DNA from: Hyphomicrobiales bacterium
GTDB lineage: Bacteria > Pseudomonadota > Alphaproteobacteria > Rhizobiales > Beijerinckiaceae
Direction of reading: 5' to 3'
Length of the DNA stretch: 13,594 nucleotides
Assembly: GCA_900299065.1 (NCBI GenBank)
Contig: OMIJ01000154.1
Span: forward strand, 1 to 13,594
In this document: piece after piece, positions 6,769-13,594 of the stretch
How positions within the stretch are numbered: position 1 is the first letter of the stretch
Layout: each line of letters begins with the position of its first letter
Notes under the pieces: generated by a model
The model's input: the letters and a program-made list of their open reading frames with translations, nothing else
Database searches by the model: none
Told to the model about the DNA's origin: nothing
Made by a program: the position numbers and the translations under genes

Positions 6769-7772
6769 TTGCCGATGAATTTACGCACGGCGTTTTCGAC
6801 ATTCTGCCTTTGCTGAGGGCTCATCGCATTCAACAAGCCATCAAGATAATCATCCTGAATGCCTGCGGCTCTGGCAAGAATATGCCATTTCATTGCCTCG
6901 ATCATATCCAGCCGCACGCCGCGCCCATTGGCGAGCATTCGGGCAATCCGGTTTTGTGCAATTGGGTTTTCGCGGCCTGCGGCACGTAAAAAGAATTTGC
7001 CTGCCAAAGACTCATCTTTCTCCACGCCATCGCCGTTGAACACTGCAATGGCATAATCAACCATCGATGAAATGTGTTGCTCCTCGGCAGCGACTTTGAG
7101 TAATTGCACGGCTTTTTGTCGATCTTTAGCAACGCCCGTGCCTTCCTTGTAGAGCATGGCCAAAGCATAAGTGGCATCATTGTCGCCCTGTTCCGACGCG
7201 CGCCGAAAATATTCAGCCGCTTTAGGGAAGTCTGCAATATTGGCATCCATCGCCATCACACCCAGATTGTAAAGTGCGCCAGCATGATTATTGATGGCTG
7301 CTTTCTCAAAAGCCTGTTGCGCTTTGGCCAGATCTTTCTCAACACCCGCACCTTCGAGATAAGCGCGGCCCAATGCAAAGGCTGCGGGCGTATCGCCACG
7401 ATCCATCGCCAATTTATAATAACTTGCAGCGACAGTGAGATCCCGCCGTACACCAAGGCCGGTGCGATAGAGTTCTCCCATTAAAGTGAGTGCGGGCGCA
7501 TCATTGGGATTATCGGCAATGCGTTTATTCGCCTCACGCAAGGCTGTCACATAATAACCACGCTGAAAGGCCGCAAAGGCCAAATCCGGTTTTGGTTTTG
7601 CGGGATCATCTGCGACTGGCTCCGCGTCTTTGACGCCAGGAACTGGCGGCAGATTGGGCCTTGGCTGTACAAAGACAGGTACAGAGCCAGGAGGATTTTG
7701 CGCTTGCGCATTAAGGCTGGCTGGCGAAAAGAGAGCCAGAGCGAGAGCCAAAGGCAAAGCCTGCTGCTTCAT
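6765..7772 (-). CDS. Secreted Sel1-repeat (SLR) protein
   Basis: A 335-residue exported protein. A signal peptide covers about residues 1-24 (hydrophobic ALPLALALALFSPASL, cleavage probably after NAQA). A Pro-rich linker follows (27-62), then about six Sel1-like repeats (92-304) of the form A-x-LG-x-Y-x-G-x-GV-x-D-x-A-x-Y, clearest at LMGELYRTGLGVRRD (97-111), ALGRAYLEGAGVEKD and ALAMLYKEGTGVAKD. Sel1 repeats are TPR-like helical scaffolds for protein-protein contacts; no enzyme activity is implied. The third and fifth repeats are less regular. It starts 9 bases after the stop of the ThiE-like gene, and its GAGGG ribosome site overlaps that stop, so the two are co-translated. Its TAG stop (6765-6767) overlaps the TAA of the convergent tetR gene. 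The product probably acts in the periplasm; its role is unknown. Confidence 0.88.
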   Translation of the reverse strand: MKQQALPLALALALFSPASLNAQAQNPPGSVPVFVQPRPNLPPVPGVKDAEPVADDPAKPKPDLAFAAFQRGYYVTALREANKRIADNPNDAPALTLMGELYRTGLGVRRDLTVAASYYKLAMDRGDTPAAFALGRAYLEGAGVEKDLAKAQQAFEKAAINNHAGALYNLGVMAMDANIADFPKAAEYFRRASEQGDNDATYALAMLYKEGTGVAKDRQKAVQLLKVAAEEQHISSMVDYAIAVFNGDGVEKDESLAGKFFLRAAGRENPIAQNRIARMLANGRGVRLDMIEAMKWHILARAAGIQDDYLDGLLNAMSPQQRQNVENAVRKFIGN

Positions 7773-7781
7773 CGCATTCCC

Positions 7782-8435
7782 TCAGCCTGTTCGCGCATGC
7801 GCATGTTCAATCGCCACCATGGCTTTGCGCACGCCGGCCTGCGGACCTTCCTCATTATTCCAGACGAAATCACCCAGCGCGACAAAATCAGCCTTTGCAC
7901 GCACCAGCGCCTCAATCTCCTCGACATTTTTTGCATAGCCGACGACCGGCACATTGAAGATCTCCGCCCACCAACTCACACGCTCCAAGGTGCGTGCAAA
8001 TTCGGGCACGTAACCATCTGCCTCTGGCTCGCCGAATAAGAGATAATCAATTTCCTGTTCGCCAAAGGTCATTGCTTCATCGCGCGATTTCACCCGCCCC
8101 ACGCCGACAATGTAATCCGGCTTCATTTTGTGAATGGCTTCATTGAGCGGAGCTGGATTCTCTCCTGTTGCGCCATTGATATGCACACCATCTGCGCCCG
8201 AGCGCAGCGCCCATTGTGCCTCGCCTTCAACCAAAATGGCTGCGCCGCGCTCAACTGCCAGAGGAGCGAGCGTGCGAATGATTTTTTTGGCTGATCCTTC
8301 ATCGCGCACAGCCAAGCGCACCAGCACACAGGCGATGACGCCTGCATCCAAAGCCGCTTCAAGAATAGGCGCGAAACTGTCGGCCTGTTCAACTGGTGGG
8401 GTGATTAAATAAAGGCTAGGGATAGTCTCGGCCAT
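7782..8435 (-). CDS. Thiamine-phosphate-synthase-like (ThiE/TenI superfamily) protein, degenerate active site
   Basis: A 217-residue TIM-barrel protein whose fold signature follows ThiE/TenI: an N-terminal SLYLITPP strand, GADGVHING (80-88), IVGVGRVKSRDEA (109-121), DYLLFGEPEADG (130-141), NVPVVGYAKN (161-170) and ADFVALGDFVW (182-192). True ThiE joins the hydroxymethylpyrimidine and thiazole moieties of thiamine. Several ThiE substrate-binding residues appear changed. The QxRxK motif reads VLVRLA (37-42), with only the arginine kept. The ND pair is replaced near VEGEA. The serine in GVSxH is replaced in GVGRV, and the GPxxPT loop reads GEPEADG. It is therefore probably not a working thiamine-phosphate synthase. 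It lies downstream of fba-pgk-gap-tkt and is coupled to the Sel1-repeat gene. No TPP riboswitch is seen upstream. Automatic annotation as thiE is likely but doubtful. Confidence 0.8.
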   Translation of the reverse strand: MAETIPSLYLITPPVEQADSFAPILEAALDAGVIACVLVRLAVRDEGSAKKIIRTLAPLAVERGAAILVEGEAQWALRSGADGVHINGATGENPAPLNEAIHKMKPDYIVGVGRVKSRDEAMTFGEQEIDYLLFGEPEADGYVPEFARTLERVSWWAEIFNVPVVGYAKNVEEIEALVRAKADFVALGDFVWNNEEGPQAGVRKAMVAIEHAHARTG

Positions 8436-8453
8436 TGATTTACTCGATTCTGC

Positions 8454-8491
8454 GGAAGACTCGCATCACATTGGAAGGCTCGCATCACATT
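8454..8491. repeat. Two tandem copies of a 19-bp unit
   Basis: GGAAGACTCGCATCACATT (8454-8472) is followed directly by GGAAGGCTCGCATCACATT (8473-8491), 18 of 19 bases identical. It lies just upstream of the ThiE-like gene (minus, start 8435) and about 85 bases upstream of the DUF2798 gene (plus). The 19-base period is about two helical turns, so the copies would sit on nearly the same face of the DNA. That allows a paired protein-binding site, but a recent slippage duplication is equally possible. Confidence 0.7.
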
Positions 8492-8574
8492 CGGGCAAAC
8501 AGGGCCCGGCTCACCGACCCCGATTCACTGTGCAAGACAGCATGCATTCAGAACAAGAAGGATTCAATCAGTCT

Positions 8575-8829
8575 ATGATCAAATTTCCGTATCGATTTCA
8601 CCGCGCTCTTTTCACCATTCAGGTGACCGGCTTTGCCTCGGCCATGGTCTCGGGCCTAACCACCTGGCGCAATATTGGCCTGACACCGGATTTTCTGATG
8701 CATTGGATACCCGCCTGGCTGACGTCCTGGCCGATTGCCTTTCCGTCCATGTATGCGGTCACGCCTCTGGCGCAGAGAATAGCTACAAAACTTTGCTCTG
8801 CGCCGCCCCATGCGCCAAAAGGGAATTAG
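8575..8829 (+). CDS. DUF2798 family small membrane protein
   Basis: An 84-residue protein of unknown function that fits DUF2798: a basic opening (KFPYRFHRALFTIQ), a first membrane helix over ALFTIQVTGFASAMVSGLTT, the conserved GLTPDFLMHW loop and a second helix containing WPIAFPS, then a basic tail (VTPLAQRIATKL). The two-helix topology with both ends cytoplasmic is inferred. I start it at ATG 8575, where the family similarity begins. AAGGA (8558-8562) is 12 bases upstream, which is rather far. In-frame GTG 8530 and ATG 8542 would add 15 or 11 residues. It is the only plus-strand gene inside the minus-strand carbon-metabolism block, and its stop is 9 bases from the convergent fba stop. Confidence 0.8.
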   Translation: MIKFPYRFHRALFTIQVTGFASAMVSGLTTWRNIGLTPDFLMHWIPAWLTSWPIAFPSMYAVTPLAQRIATKLCSAPPHAPKGN

Positions 8830-8838
8830 CTTCCGATT

Positions 8839-9906
8839 TCAGGAGAATGTCGGATCCAGCTTGCCGGAAGCATAGCGCTTGGACATTTCAGCGAGCGGAA
8901 CAATCTTGCCAATCTTGGAAGCTTTGCCCGCCGTGTTGAATTCCTCAAGACGCTGGCGACAAATTTTCGACATGGCATCGAGCGCAGGCTTGAGATATTT
9001 GCGCGGATCAAATTCGCCCGGATGCTCGCTCAGAACGCGGCGAATTTGCCCGGTAATGGCCATGCGATTATCCGTATCAATATTGATCTTGCGTACGCCA
9101 TTTTTAATGCCGCGCTGAATTTCTTCCACGGGCACGCCCCAAGTCTGCGGCATTTTTCCGCCAAACTTATTGATGATGTCCTGCAAATCCTGCGGCACTG
9201 ACGAAGAGCCATGCATAACCAGATGCAGATTGGGCATTTTGCGGTGAATCTCTTCAATCACATTCATCGCCAAAATAGCGCCATCAGGCTTGCGCGAGAA
9301 TTTATAAGCGCCATGCGATGTGCCCATAGCAATGGCCAGAGCATCGACCTTGGTTGCTTTAACGAATTTCACTGCTTCATCTGGATTGGTGAGCAATTGA
9401 TCATGGCTGAGTTTACCTTCTGCGCCATGGCCATCTTCCTTATCGCCCATGCCGGTTTCCAATGAGCCGAGCACACCCAATTCACCTTCGACCGAAACGC
9501 CGCCCATATGCGCAATATTCACCACATTGCGGGTGACCTGCACATTGTAATCATAATTGGCGGGCGTGGTGCCATCTTCCTTGAGCGAGCCATCCATCAT
9601 CACCGAGGTAAAGCCTGCCTGAATAGCTGTCATGCAAGTGGATTCGACATTGCCATGATCGAGATGCACGCAGATCGGAATATGCGGATAGATTTCCGTC
9701 AAAGCATCCATCATATGGCGCAACATAATATCATTGGCATAGGCGCGCGCCCCGCGTGAAGCTTGAATGATCCCGGGCGCATCAAGCGCATTGCAGGCCT
9801 CGCCAATGGCAAGCGCCTGTTCCATATTATTGATGTTGAATGCCGGCACGCCATAATCATGTTCTGCAGCGTGATCGAGCAATTGACGCAGTGTAATGCG
9901 GGCCAT
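8839..9906 (-). CDS. fba: Fructose-bisphosphate aldolase, class II, Calvin-cycle subtype
   Basis: A 355-residue zinc-dependent aldolase that interconverts fructose 1,6-bisphosphate with dihydroxyacetone phosphate and glyceraldehyde 3-phosphate. It can also make sedoheptulose bisphosphate in Calvin-type pathways. The metal and catalytic residues are in place: D83 and H84 in HLDHG, E142 in VEGELG, H198 in GTSHGAYKF and H232 in MHGSSSVP. The phosphate loop is at about 231-237, and NIDTDNR near residue 275 completes the substrate site. Length and the GDKEDGHGAEG insert fit the Calvin-cycle subtype of class II aldolases (often called cbbA) rather than the short class IIA enzymes. An excellent ribosome site (AGGAGG at 9912-9917) lies 5 bases before the ATG. 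The gene follows pgk by 53 bases and is probably its last operon partner on this strand, as the plus-strand DUF2798 gene comes next. Confidence 0.96.
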   Translation of the reverse strand: MARITLRQLLDHAAEHDYGVPAFNINNMEQALAIGEACNALDAPGIIQASRGARAYANDIMLRHMMDALTEIYPHIPICVHLDHGNVESTCMTAIQAGFTSVMMDGSLKEDGTTPANYDYNVQVTRNVVNIAHMGGVSVEGELGVLGSLETGMGDKEDGHGAEGKLSHDQLLTNPDEAVKFVKATKVDALAIAMGTSHGAYKFSRKPDGAILAMNVIEEIHRKMPNLHLVMHGSSSVPQDLQDIINKFGGKMPQTWGVPVEEIQRGIKNGVRKINIDTDNRMAITGQIRRVLSEHPGEFDPRKYLKPALDAMSKICRQRLEEFNTAGKASKIGKIVPLAEMSKRYASGKLDPTFS

Positions 9907-9959
9907 GAATTCCTCCTCTTGAAACCTTAAAGTTTGACGTCTTCGCCTTTAGCGAGCCC

Positions 9960-11168
9960 TCAAGCCCGCAACGCCTCCACACCTGGCAAAGGCTTGCCTT
10001 CAAGCCATTCGAGAAAAGCGCCACCAGCCGTCGAAATGTAAGTAAAGTCTTCGCCAACCCCTGCATGATTGAGCGCAGAGACTGTATCCCCGCCACCCGC
10101 AATCGACATAAGCTTGCCAGCCTTGGTCAATTTTGCAGCCGCTCTTGCCGCTGCATTGGTCGCTGCATCAAAGGGCTCTAACTCGAAAGCGCCAAAGGGA
10201 CCATTCCAAACAAGGGTTTTTGCCTCAGCGAATTTTTCTTCCACGCGTGCAATCGTCCTGGGGCCAGCATCGAGAATCATTTCATCCTCGGCCACATGGT
10301 CGACGTCAGCGACGCGCGAGGGCGCATGGGCTTTGAATGCCTTGGCAAGGACGACATCGCTGGGCAGCACAATCGTGCAATTGGCCTTACTTGCCTGCTC
10401 AAGAACAGACTTTGCTGTATCCAGCATATCTTTCTCGCACAGGGATTTGCCGACTGGCTTACCTTGCGCGGCTAGAAAAGTATTGGCCATGCCCCCGCCA
10501 ATGACGAGCACGTCCACTTTCTTGACGAGATTGCCCAATAGGTCGAGCTTGGTTGACACTTTTGCGCCGCCGACAACAGCCACTAAGGGGCGCGTTGGAT
10601 TTTCAAGCGCTGTGGCAATCGCCTCAATTTCTGCCTGCATGGCGCGCCCGGCATAGGCTGGCAGCACATGGGCCAGACCTTCGGTTGAGGCATGGGCGCG
10701 ATGTGCGGCAGAGAAAGCATCATTGACATAAACATCGCCAAGGCCAGCCAGAGCTTTCACAAAAGCCGGATCATTCTTCTCCTCGCCTTTATGAAAACGT
10801 GTGTTCTCCAATAAAATCACATCACCAGATTTTAAGGCGCCAACTTTCGCCTGCGCCTCTGCGCCAATGCAATCATTGGCAAAGTCAACGCTCTGGCCAA
10901 GCTGATCGGCAAGCACTTTGGCAAGGGGGCGTAATGAATTTTCTGTATCAGGCCCAGCCTTGGGCCTGCCAAAATGCGCCAGCAAAATGATCTTGCCACC
11001 CTTTTTCGCAATTTCTTTGATGGTAGGCAGAATGCGCTCAATGCGCGTCGCATCTGTCACCTTGCCCTGCTCCATGGGCACGTTCAAATCAACGCGCAGA
11101 AGCACGCGCTGCCCTGACAGCTGTGCATGATCAAGTGTTTTGAATGCAGGTTTGGAAGAGGCTGACAT
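9960..11168 (-). CDS. pgk: Phosphoglycerate kinase
   Basis: A 402-residue cytoplasmic phosphoglycerate kinase (1,3-bisphosphoglycerate + ADP to 3-phosphoglycerate + ATP, reversible). The N-terminal domain has the substrate residues in VLLRVDLNVP (22-31), R42 in DATRIERILPT and HFGRP (65-69). ENTRFHKGEEKND and VNDAFSAAHRAHAST follow, then the hinge and nucleotide domain (VAVVGGAKVSTKLDLL, VIGGGMANTFL, LVWNGPFGAFE). It ends with the phosphate loop GGGDTVSALNHAG and the STAGGAFLEWLEG signature. Length is typical (390-400). ATG 11168 has TGGA 6 bases upstream; the in-frame GTG at 11177 lacks a ribosome site. It lies 75 bases after gap and 53 before fba, so one operon tkt/gap-pgk-fba is likely. 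A GC-rich hairpin lies in the gap-pgk spacer. Confidence 0.97.
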   Translation of the reverse strand: MSASSKPAFKTLDHAQLSGQRVLLRVDLNVPMEQGKVTDATRIERILPTIKEIAKKGGKIILLAHFGRPKAGPDTENSLRPLAKVLADQLGQSVDFANDCIGAEAQAKVGALKSGDVILLENTRFHKGEEKNDPAFVKALAGLGDVYVNDAFSAAHRAHASTEGLAHVLPAYAGRAMQAEIEAIATALENPTRPLVAVVGGAKVSTKLDLLGNLVKKVDVLVIGGGMANTFLAAQGKPVGKSLCEKDMLDTAKSVLEQASKANCTIVLPSDVVLAKAFKAHAPSRVADVDHVAEDEMILDAGPRTIARVEEKFAEAKTLVWNGPFGAFELEPFDAATNAAARAAAKLTKAGKLMSIAGGGDTVSALNHAGVGEDFTYISTAGGAFLEWLEGKPLPGVEALRA

Positions 11169-11204
11169 GAGATCCACTTAACCAATAGGACAGCTTACAT
11201 GGCA

Positions 11205-11225
11205 AGGCGGCGCCAAGCGCCGCCT
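11205..11225. repeat. 9-bp GC-rich hairpin between gap and pgk
   Basis: AGGCGGCGC (11205-11213), loop CAA, then GCGCCGCCT (11217-11225) form a perfect stem in the 75-base spacer, 19 bases after the gap stop and about 36 bases before pgk on the minus strand. No T-run follows it, so it is more likely an mRNA-stabilising or attenuating hairpin inside the operon than a full terminator. Confidence 0.6.
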
Positions 11226-11243
11226 CATTGATCATGAGATGGA

Positions 11244-12251
11244 TTAGAGGAGTTTGCTCATCGCAACGGCTGTATCAGCCATGCGATTGGAGAAGCCCCA
11301 TTCATTGTCGTACCAAGAGAGAATACGCACGAAATTGCCATCGATCACTTTGGTCTGATCCATGTGGAAGATCGAGGAATGGGCATCATGATTGAAATCA
11401 ATCGAGACATTCGATGTCTCTGTATAGCCCAGAATGCCTTTGAGCTCCTGTGAAGCGGCGCGCTTGATGGCCTCATTGATCTCTTTGGCGCTGGTGGCGC
11501 GCTTGGAGGTGAATTTCAAATCGACAACCGAGACATTGGGGGTTGGCACCCGGATCGCCGCACCATCGAGTTTGCCATTGAGCTCGGGCAAAACGAGGCC
11601 AACGGCCTTGGCGGCGCCGGTTGACGTCGGGATCATCGACAAAGCCGCCGCTCTGGCGCGATAGAGATCCTTATGCATGGTATCAAGTGTGGGTTGATCG
11701 CCCGTGTAGGAGTGAATTGTTGTCATAAAGCCATGCGCAATGCCAACTGTGTCATTGAGCACTTTAGCCACTGGCGAGAGGCAATTGGTCGTGCAGGAGG
11801 CATTAGAAACAATCAGATGATCCTTGGCGAGCTTGTCGTGATTGACGCCATAGACAACGGTCAGATCGGCATCATCACAAGGAGCTGAGACCAGAACACG
11901 CTTGGCACCCGCAGTGATATGCGCCATGGCTTTTTCTTTCGAAGTGAAAATGCCGGTGCATTCGAGTGCGATATCAATGCCCATTGCCTTATGCGGCAAT
12001 TCGGCTGGATTGCGAATGGCGGTTACTTTGATGGGGCCGCGGCCGACATCAATCGTATCGCCTGCAACTTTCACTTCGCCATTGAAGCGGCCATGCACAG
12101 AATCATAACGGAACAAATGGGCATTGGTCTCCACCGGGCCCAGATCATTGATTGCGACAACCTCAATGTCACGCCGACCTGTTTCCATGATCGCGCGCAG
12201 AACATTGCGGCCAATGCGCCCGAAACCGTTGATCGCAACCTTTACTGCCAT
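11244..12251 (-). CDS. gap: Glyceraldehyde-3-phosphate dehydrogenase, type I
   Basis: A 335-residue phosphorylating GAPDH (glyceraldehyde 3-phosphate + Pi + NAD(P)+ to 1,3-bisphosphoglycerate). The Rossmann motif INGFGRIGRNVLRA (7-20) opens the cofactor domain. D36 in AIND is the kind of acidic residue that favours NAD, although this reading is tentative. The active site SNASCTTNCLSP (149-160) supplies catalytic C153, with H180 in TTIHSYTGDQ. R233 falls in the AAIRVPTPNVSV segment, and the C-terminus has the conserved WYDNEWGFSNRM. Length is standard. AAGGA 7 bases before ATG 12251 is a good ribosome site. It is followed by pgk and preceded by tkt with a 197-base spacer, which may hold its own promoter and a structured leader. 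Confidence 0.97.
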   Translation of the reverse strand: MAVKVAINGFGRIGRNVLRAIMETGRRDIEVVAINDLGPVETNAHLFRYDSVHGRFNGEVKVAGDTIDVGRGPIKVTAIRNPAELPHKAMGIDIALECTGIFTSKEKAMAHITAGAKRVLVSAPCDDADLTVVYGVNHDKLAKDHLIVSNASCTTNCLSPVAKVLNDTVGIAHGFMTTIHSYTGDQPTLDTMHKDLYRARAAALSMIPTSTGAAKAVGLVLPELNGKLDGAAIRVPTPNVSVVDLKFTSKRATSAKEINEAIKRAASQELKGILGYTETSNVSIDFNHDAHSSIFHMDQTKVIDGNFVRILSWYDNEWGFSNRMADTAVAMSKLL

Positions 12252-12272
12252 GACTTATTCCTTTTTGTGTTG

Positions 12273-12348
12273 GCTCTGGCCTGTTATCGCTTGTAAGCAA
12301 AACCTGATCAGCCTTGCTTGCGCTTCATGTCCCCTGATCTGCCAGAGC
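12273..12348 (-). promoter_or_regulatory. Possible structured leader upstream of gap
   Basis: GCTCTGGC (12273-12280) and GCCAGAGC (12341-12348) are perfect inverted repeats enclosing 60 bases. Inside are the palindrome CTGATCAG (12304-12311), a second CCTGATC (12333-12339), and short complements (AAGCAA/TTGCTT). In the gap transcript (minus strand) this would give a closed structure ending about 22 bases before the start codon. It resembles no riboswitch class I know. The function (regulatory leader or operator array) is a guess. Confidence 0.35.
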
Positions 12349-12422
12349 TATGTTAATAAAGTTTTGGTTTGTTTGACTTGTTTCAACCTATCTTCGTTTG
12401 CTTTTTCCCAATGTTCTAGACG

Positions 12423-12437
12423 GCTGCAATTTGCAGC
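12423..12437. repeat. Inverted repeat just after tkt
   Basis: GCTGCAA-T-TTGCAGC is a perfect 7+1+7 inverted repeat, 11 bases past the tkt stop on the minus strand. The one-base centre makes it a tight hairpin or a protein-binding dyad. No T-run follows on the minus strand, so a terminator function is weakly supported. Confidence 0.4.
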
Positions 12438-12448
12438 TGTGCATAGAG

Positions 12449-13594
12449 CTAATGTCGCGTCAGACGCGCTGTAACAGCTGCCGTCACAGCTTCAGCCGTA
12501 ATACCAAAATGAGCATAAAGTTTGGCCATTGGCGCGCTTGTGCCAAAGGAATCCATGCCGACAAACAGGCCATCAGATCCGATCACACCATCCCAGCCCA
12601 TGCGTATGCCCGCTTCAACGGCAATCTTCACTGGCGCATCGCCAATAATGGCTTTGCGCTTGGCCTCATCCTGCGCGAGGAAGAGATCAAGGCAAGGCAC
12701 CGAGACAACGCGCGCCGCGATACCCTTTTCAGCCAGAGCTTTTTGCGCATTCATCGCAATCTGCACTTCCGATCCGCTGGCAAAAATGCTCGCCTGCGCT
12801 TTGCCCTTGGCTGGGCTTAATTCATAAGCGCCTGTGCGCGAGAGATTTTCATCCTCATAGGTCAGGCGCACGGCAGGAAGATTTTGGCGCGAGAGCGCGA
12901 GAATGGCAGGACCATTGCGCGCCTCCAGTGCCAATTGCCAGCATTCCATTGTCTCAACCATATCGGCAGGACGCAGAACGAGGAGATTGGGAATGGCACG
13001 CAGACTGGCGAGATGTTCGACAGGTTGATGCGTTGGGCCGTCTTCGCCAAGGCCGATGGAATCATGTGTCATCACTTCAATGTGACGCACGCCCATGAGT
13101 GCTGCCAGACGCAGAGACGGACGGCAATAATCGGTAAAGACCATAAAGGTGGCGCCCGAAGGGATATATCCCCCATGCAAGGACATGCCATTGATTGCAG
13201 CGGCCATACCATGTTCGCGAATGCCCCAATGGACAAAGCGGCCAGCATAATGACCCGGCGAGATAGCTGGTGTCGCCTCAACCTTATTGTTGTTGGAACC
13301 GGTCAAATCGGCTGAACCCAGAATCAATTCCGGCACGACAGGTGCCATAGCGGCAATGCAGGCCTCAGAGGCTTTGCGAGTTGCCATTTCCTTGGGCGCA
13401 TCGACACAGGCTTTTTTGAAATGATTGACAACGGCTTTCAACGAGAAGGGCAGATCGCCTTTCAATCTGCGCTCAAATTCAAATTGTTTGATCGGGTCCA
13501 TTTTGGCGACCCTTTGCTTCCATTCGCTATGAGCCGCTTGACCGCGCGCACCTGCTGCTCGCCAGGCCGTAAGAATATCAGCCGGGATCACGAA
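12449..13594 (-). CDS. tkt: Transketolase, C-terminal part (gene continues past the window end)
   Basis: The last 381 codons of a thiamine-diphosphate-dependent transketolase (full length usually about 650-670), which moves two-carbon units between sugar phosphates in the pentose phosphate and Calvin pathways. Visible are the end of the N-terminal domain (IPADILTAWRAAG, matching the linker before the pyrimidine domain), then the pyrimidine-binding domain with HWGIREHGMAAAINGM, whose glutamate activates the cofactor. TDYCRPSLRLAALM and the substrate-binding HDSIGLGEDGPTHQPVEHLA follow, then RPADMVETMECW and LSRQNLP. The C-terminal domain carries FASGSEVQIAMNA and the SFGTSAP segment. The cofactor's pyrophosphate-binding GDG motif lies beyond the window. 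Codons run in phase to 13594; the GTG at 13589-13591 is an internal valine, not a start. It is the upstream partner of gap. Confidence 0.95.
   Translation of the reverse strand, partial: FVIPADILTAWRAAGARGQAAHSEWKQRVAKMDPIKQFEFERRLKGDLPFSLKAVVNHFKKACVDAPKEMATRKASEACIAAMAPVVPELILGSADLTGSNNNKVEATPAISPGHYAGRFVHWGIREHGMAAAINGMSLHGGYIPSGATFMVFTDYCRPSLRLAALMGVRHIEVMTHDSIGLGEDGPTHQPVEHLASLRAIPNLLVLRPADMVETMECWQLALEARNGPAILALSRQNLPAVRLTYEDENLSRTGAYELSPAKGKAQASIFASGSEVQIAMNAQKALAEKGIAARVVSVPCLDLFLAQDEAKRKAIIGDAPVKIAVEAGIRMGWDGVIGSDGLFVGMDSFGTSAPMAKLYAHFGITAEAVTAAVTARLTRH

Noticed and set aside
8436..8574. TPP riboswitch upstream of the ThiE-like gene
   Set aside because: I looked for the conserved CTGAGA and ACCTGA-type elements and did not find them. 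Only the 19-bp tandem repeat is evident.
10069..10656. 195-residue plus-strand frame opposite pgk
   Set aside because: It is an antisense shadow of a clear phosphoglycerate kinase, with low-complexity Ala/Ser composition.
12252..12448. A sigma-70 promoter for gap
   Set aside because: A TTGAAA-like hexamer is present on the minus strand, but no -10 hexamer at acceptable spacing, so I do not call a promoter.
13589..13591. GTG as a start codon for the transketolase
   Set aside because: The frame continues to the window edge, and the sequence at this point matches the middle of transketolase, so it is an internal valine.

Overview
The window reads as the start of a draft contig from an alphaproteobacterium, most likely of the Hyphomicrobiales (Rhizobiales). 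The grounds are the order tkt-gap-pgk-fba-thiE-like on one strand, a Calvin-subtype class II aldolase, and a medium-high GC with Alphaproteobacteria-like codon use. No ribosomal or marker gene is present to place it more closely.

The first 63 bases are not biological. They are the tail of an Illumina P5/Nextera adapter with an i5 index, left in the assembly. They truncate a crotonase (enoyl-CoA hydratase family) gene on the minus strand (64-352).

Reading away from that gene are two tandem paralogous double-cupin proteins (529-1731 and 1858-3054), about 80% identical by eye. They look metal-binding and have unusual ligand sets; their substrate is unknown. A strong 10-bp hairpin (3077-3100) separates them from a convergent, translationally coupled efflux operon, emrA-emrB (membrane fusion protein plus DHA2-type MFS pump, minus strand, 5837 to 3086). 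A divergent TetR/AefR-type regulator (6049-6768) shares an intergenic region with emrA. That region holds two perfect palindromes, the likely operators.

The regulator converges, with a 4-base stop-codon overlap, on a minus-strand block: a secreted Sel1-repeat protein preceded by a degenerate thiamine-phosphate-synthase-like protein (8435 to 6765). A small DUF2798 membrane protein on the plus strand (8575-8829) sits between these two genes and the central carbon block fba-pgk-gap-tkt (minus strand, 13594 to 8839; tkt is cut by the window end). This block supplies the aldolase, phosphoglycerate kinase, glyceraldehyde-3-phosphate dehydrogenase and transketolase shared by glycolysis/gluconeogenesis, the pentose phosphate pathway and, where present, the Calvin cycle. 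No RuBisCO, phosphoribulokinase or cbbR is visible here.

No tRNA, rRNA, CRISPR, insertion sequence or prophage signal was seen. Most of the window is ordinary chromosome. The points worth a second look are the cupin pair, the degenerate ThiE-like protein, the paired palindromes at the efflux operon, the possible structured leader of gap, and the adapter contamination.
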